Shown here: positions 63,092-64,000 of the stretch, one piece after another
Position numbering within the stretch: position 1 is the first letter of the stretch
Layout: the number at the start of each line of letters is the position of its first letter
Translations under genes and position numbers: made by a program
Assembly (NCBI GenBank): GCA_900540595.1
Contig: UQGL01000001.1
Location: forward strand, 1-64,000
From: an uncultured Oscillospiraceae bacterium
Lineage (GTDB): Bacteria > Bacillota > Clostridia > Oscillospirales > Ruminococcaceae
Reading direction: 5' to 3'
Length of the DNA stretch: 64,000 nucleotides
Notes under the pieces: model-generated
The model's input: only the letters and a program-made list of their open reading frames with translations
The model's database searches: none
What the model was told of the DNA's origin: nothing

Positions 63092-64000
63092 TCACTCTTC
63101 CGGCTGCGGGGTCGGTTCGGGTGTACTCTCCCCCGCATTCCCCGTCTGGGCCACCAGCGTATCGTCACGCTCCCCGGCAATGCTGACAATTACCGTCACA
63201 TTCTCGGTATTGATCTTAGTGCCCGCCGTATAGTCGGTCTTGGCCACACAGCCTGCGGCCATCGTGCCGTCATTATCGACCATGACCATCTTGTACTGGA
63301 TGCCGAGTGCGTCCAGCTTTTTGCTGGCGTTTGCCTGCGTAAAGCCGATGATGTCGGGCATCTCCACAAGATTCGGGCCGCTGCTGACTACGATCTGGAT
63401 GATCTGGTCCTCCATCAGCTTTTCCGTGCCCGCGGGCGGGTCCTGACTGATGACAACGCCCTGCGGCACGGTGTCGGATCCCTGCTCGACCATGACGATG
63501 CGGAATCCGCTGTAGGCATCGTTGCCCTTGATGTCGGTCGTATAGCGCAGCCCCACAAGGTTCGGCACGGTCGCAGCTTCTGTATTTTCCCCTGCTGCTG
63601 CGGCCGCTGTGGGCTGCGGCGTGGCGGACGGCGTACCGCCGTCCCTGCTGCCGCCCGCAAGGCTCCAGAGCAGCAGCACGACCAGTACAAAGATAACGAC
63701 CAGCGACACCGCCATGATCTTGCGGGTGCTGATCTGGTTGTCGCCCCGCTCAAACATGGCGTTGGCGACATTCGGGTCGGTCAGGGCGCTCATCAGCTCG
63801 GGCACAGTCTGCATCCGCTTGGCCGGGTCCAGCCGCATGGCACAGGCCAGCACCTGAGAAAACCATGTCGGCACACCGGCCTCCAGACTGTGGGCAGACT
63901 CCAGACTGTCCCGCACCTTGCGCTGGGGCGCGGCCACCGGCGTCTGCCCCGTGACCATCCTGTAGCAGACTGCCGCCAATGCGTAAACATCGGTATAGCG
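63092..64000 (-). CDS. prkC: Ser/Thr protein kinase with PASTA domains (partial)
   Basis: The C-terminal 302 residues of a PrkC/Stk1-like kinase; the gene runs off the right edge. The visible kinase end includes DVYALAAVCYRMVTG (subdomain IX) and DPAKRMQTVPELM. One membrane helix (VSLVVIFVLVVLLLWSL) follows, and then about two to three PASTA repeats (VPNLVGL, ISQDPPAGT; MPDIIGFTQANASKKL). The tail is Pro/Glu-rich. PASTA domains bind wall fragments, so it links wall state to cytoplasmic phosphorylation in growth or germination control. Confidence 0.93.
   Translation of the reverse strand, partial: RYTDVYALAAVCYRMVTGQTPVAAPQRKVRDSLESAHSLEAGVPTWFSQVLACAMRLDPAKRMQTVPELMSALTDPNVANAMFERGDNQISTRKIMAVSLVVIFVLVVLLLWSLAGGSRDGGTPSATPQPTAAAAAGENTEAATVPNLVGLRYTTDIKGNDAYSGFRIVMVEQGSDTVPQGVVISQDPPAGTEKLMEDQIIQIVVSSGPNLVEMPDIIGFTQANASKKLDALGIQYKMVMVDNDGTMAAGCVAKTDYTAGTKINTENVTVIVSIAGERDDTLVAQTGNAGESTPEPTPQPEE

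Overview
This 64 kb window is bacterial chromosome with high G+C. It looks like a Gram-positive gut anaerobe of the Oscillospiraceae/Ruminococcaceae (Gemmiger, Subdoligranulum or Faecalibacterium-like). The grounds are Firmicutes-type promoters and ribosome binding sites, a SpoVB-like flippase, a PASTA-domain kinase, a V/A-type ATPase, a PPi-type phosphofructokinase relative and class II GalT. The genus is an inference.

Layout. 1-7.4 kb: tRNA-Tyr, a phosphofructokinase, the fruR-fruK-fruA fructose operon, azlCD and a TraX-like membrane protein. 7.47-13.14 kb: a small integrated element in the 3' end of a tRNA-Pro. It has a 25-bp direct repeat at its two ends, paired TACCGCA arm-type sites, a tyrosine integrase, a cI/Cro-like divergent switch with three operators, a DinD homologue, several small unknown genes and a candidate small RNA. 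13.4-19.2 kb: ClC channel, alr-lepA, and an iron alcohol dehydrogenase. 19.4-28.3 kb: a nine-gene V/A-type ATPase operon read leftward. 28.5-34.3 kb: DUF2798 and DUF1275 membrane proteins, a CtpE-like P-type ATPase, a MarR regulator and prfB without the usual programmed frameshift. 34.7-40.9 kb: a prokaryotic RING-finger membrane protein, a sugar nucleotidyltransferase, galT, and a DUF2975/XRE/DUF4173-like operon. 41-48 kb: an SGNH lipoprotein, an ABC exporter, a SpoVB-like flippase, Mrp and MscL. 48.5-54.6 kb: gltB-gltD behind a leader terminator. 54.7-64 kb: a GH13 enzyme, a membrane protein, a polysaccharide deacetylase, an AT-rich orphan gene, the trkA-trkH potassium system, rpsF-ssb-rpsR with an S6:S18-like leader hairpin, and the C-terminal part of a PASTA kinase.

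The most striking non-coding signal is a family of modular intergenic palindromes. Each roughly 90-bp unit has ends like TGTAGGGG and CCCCTACA, a left palindromic core, a partly conserved linker and a right palindromic core. The cores are mixed and matched between units. I count 17 loci, including a triple tandem at 38.58-38.89 kb. A second family, built on GGGGAAG hairpins and a GATGAGGGGC motif, has four loci. Repeats supply the stop codons of three genes and lie inside the ATPase operon in three places. I found none in the tRNA-Pro element, which fits recent arrival of that element.
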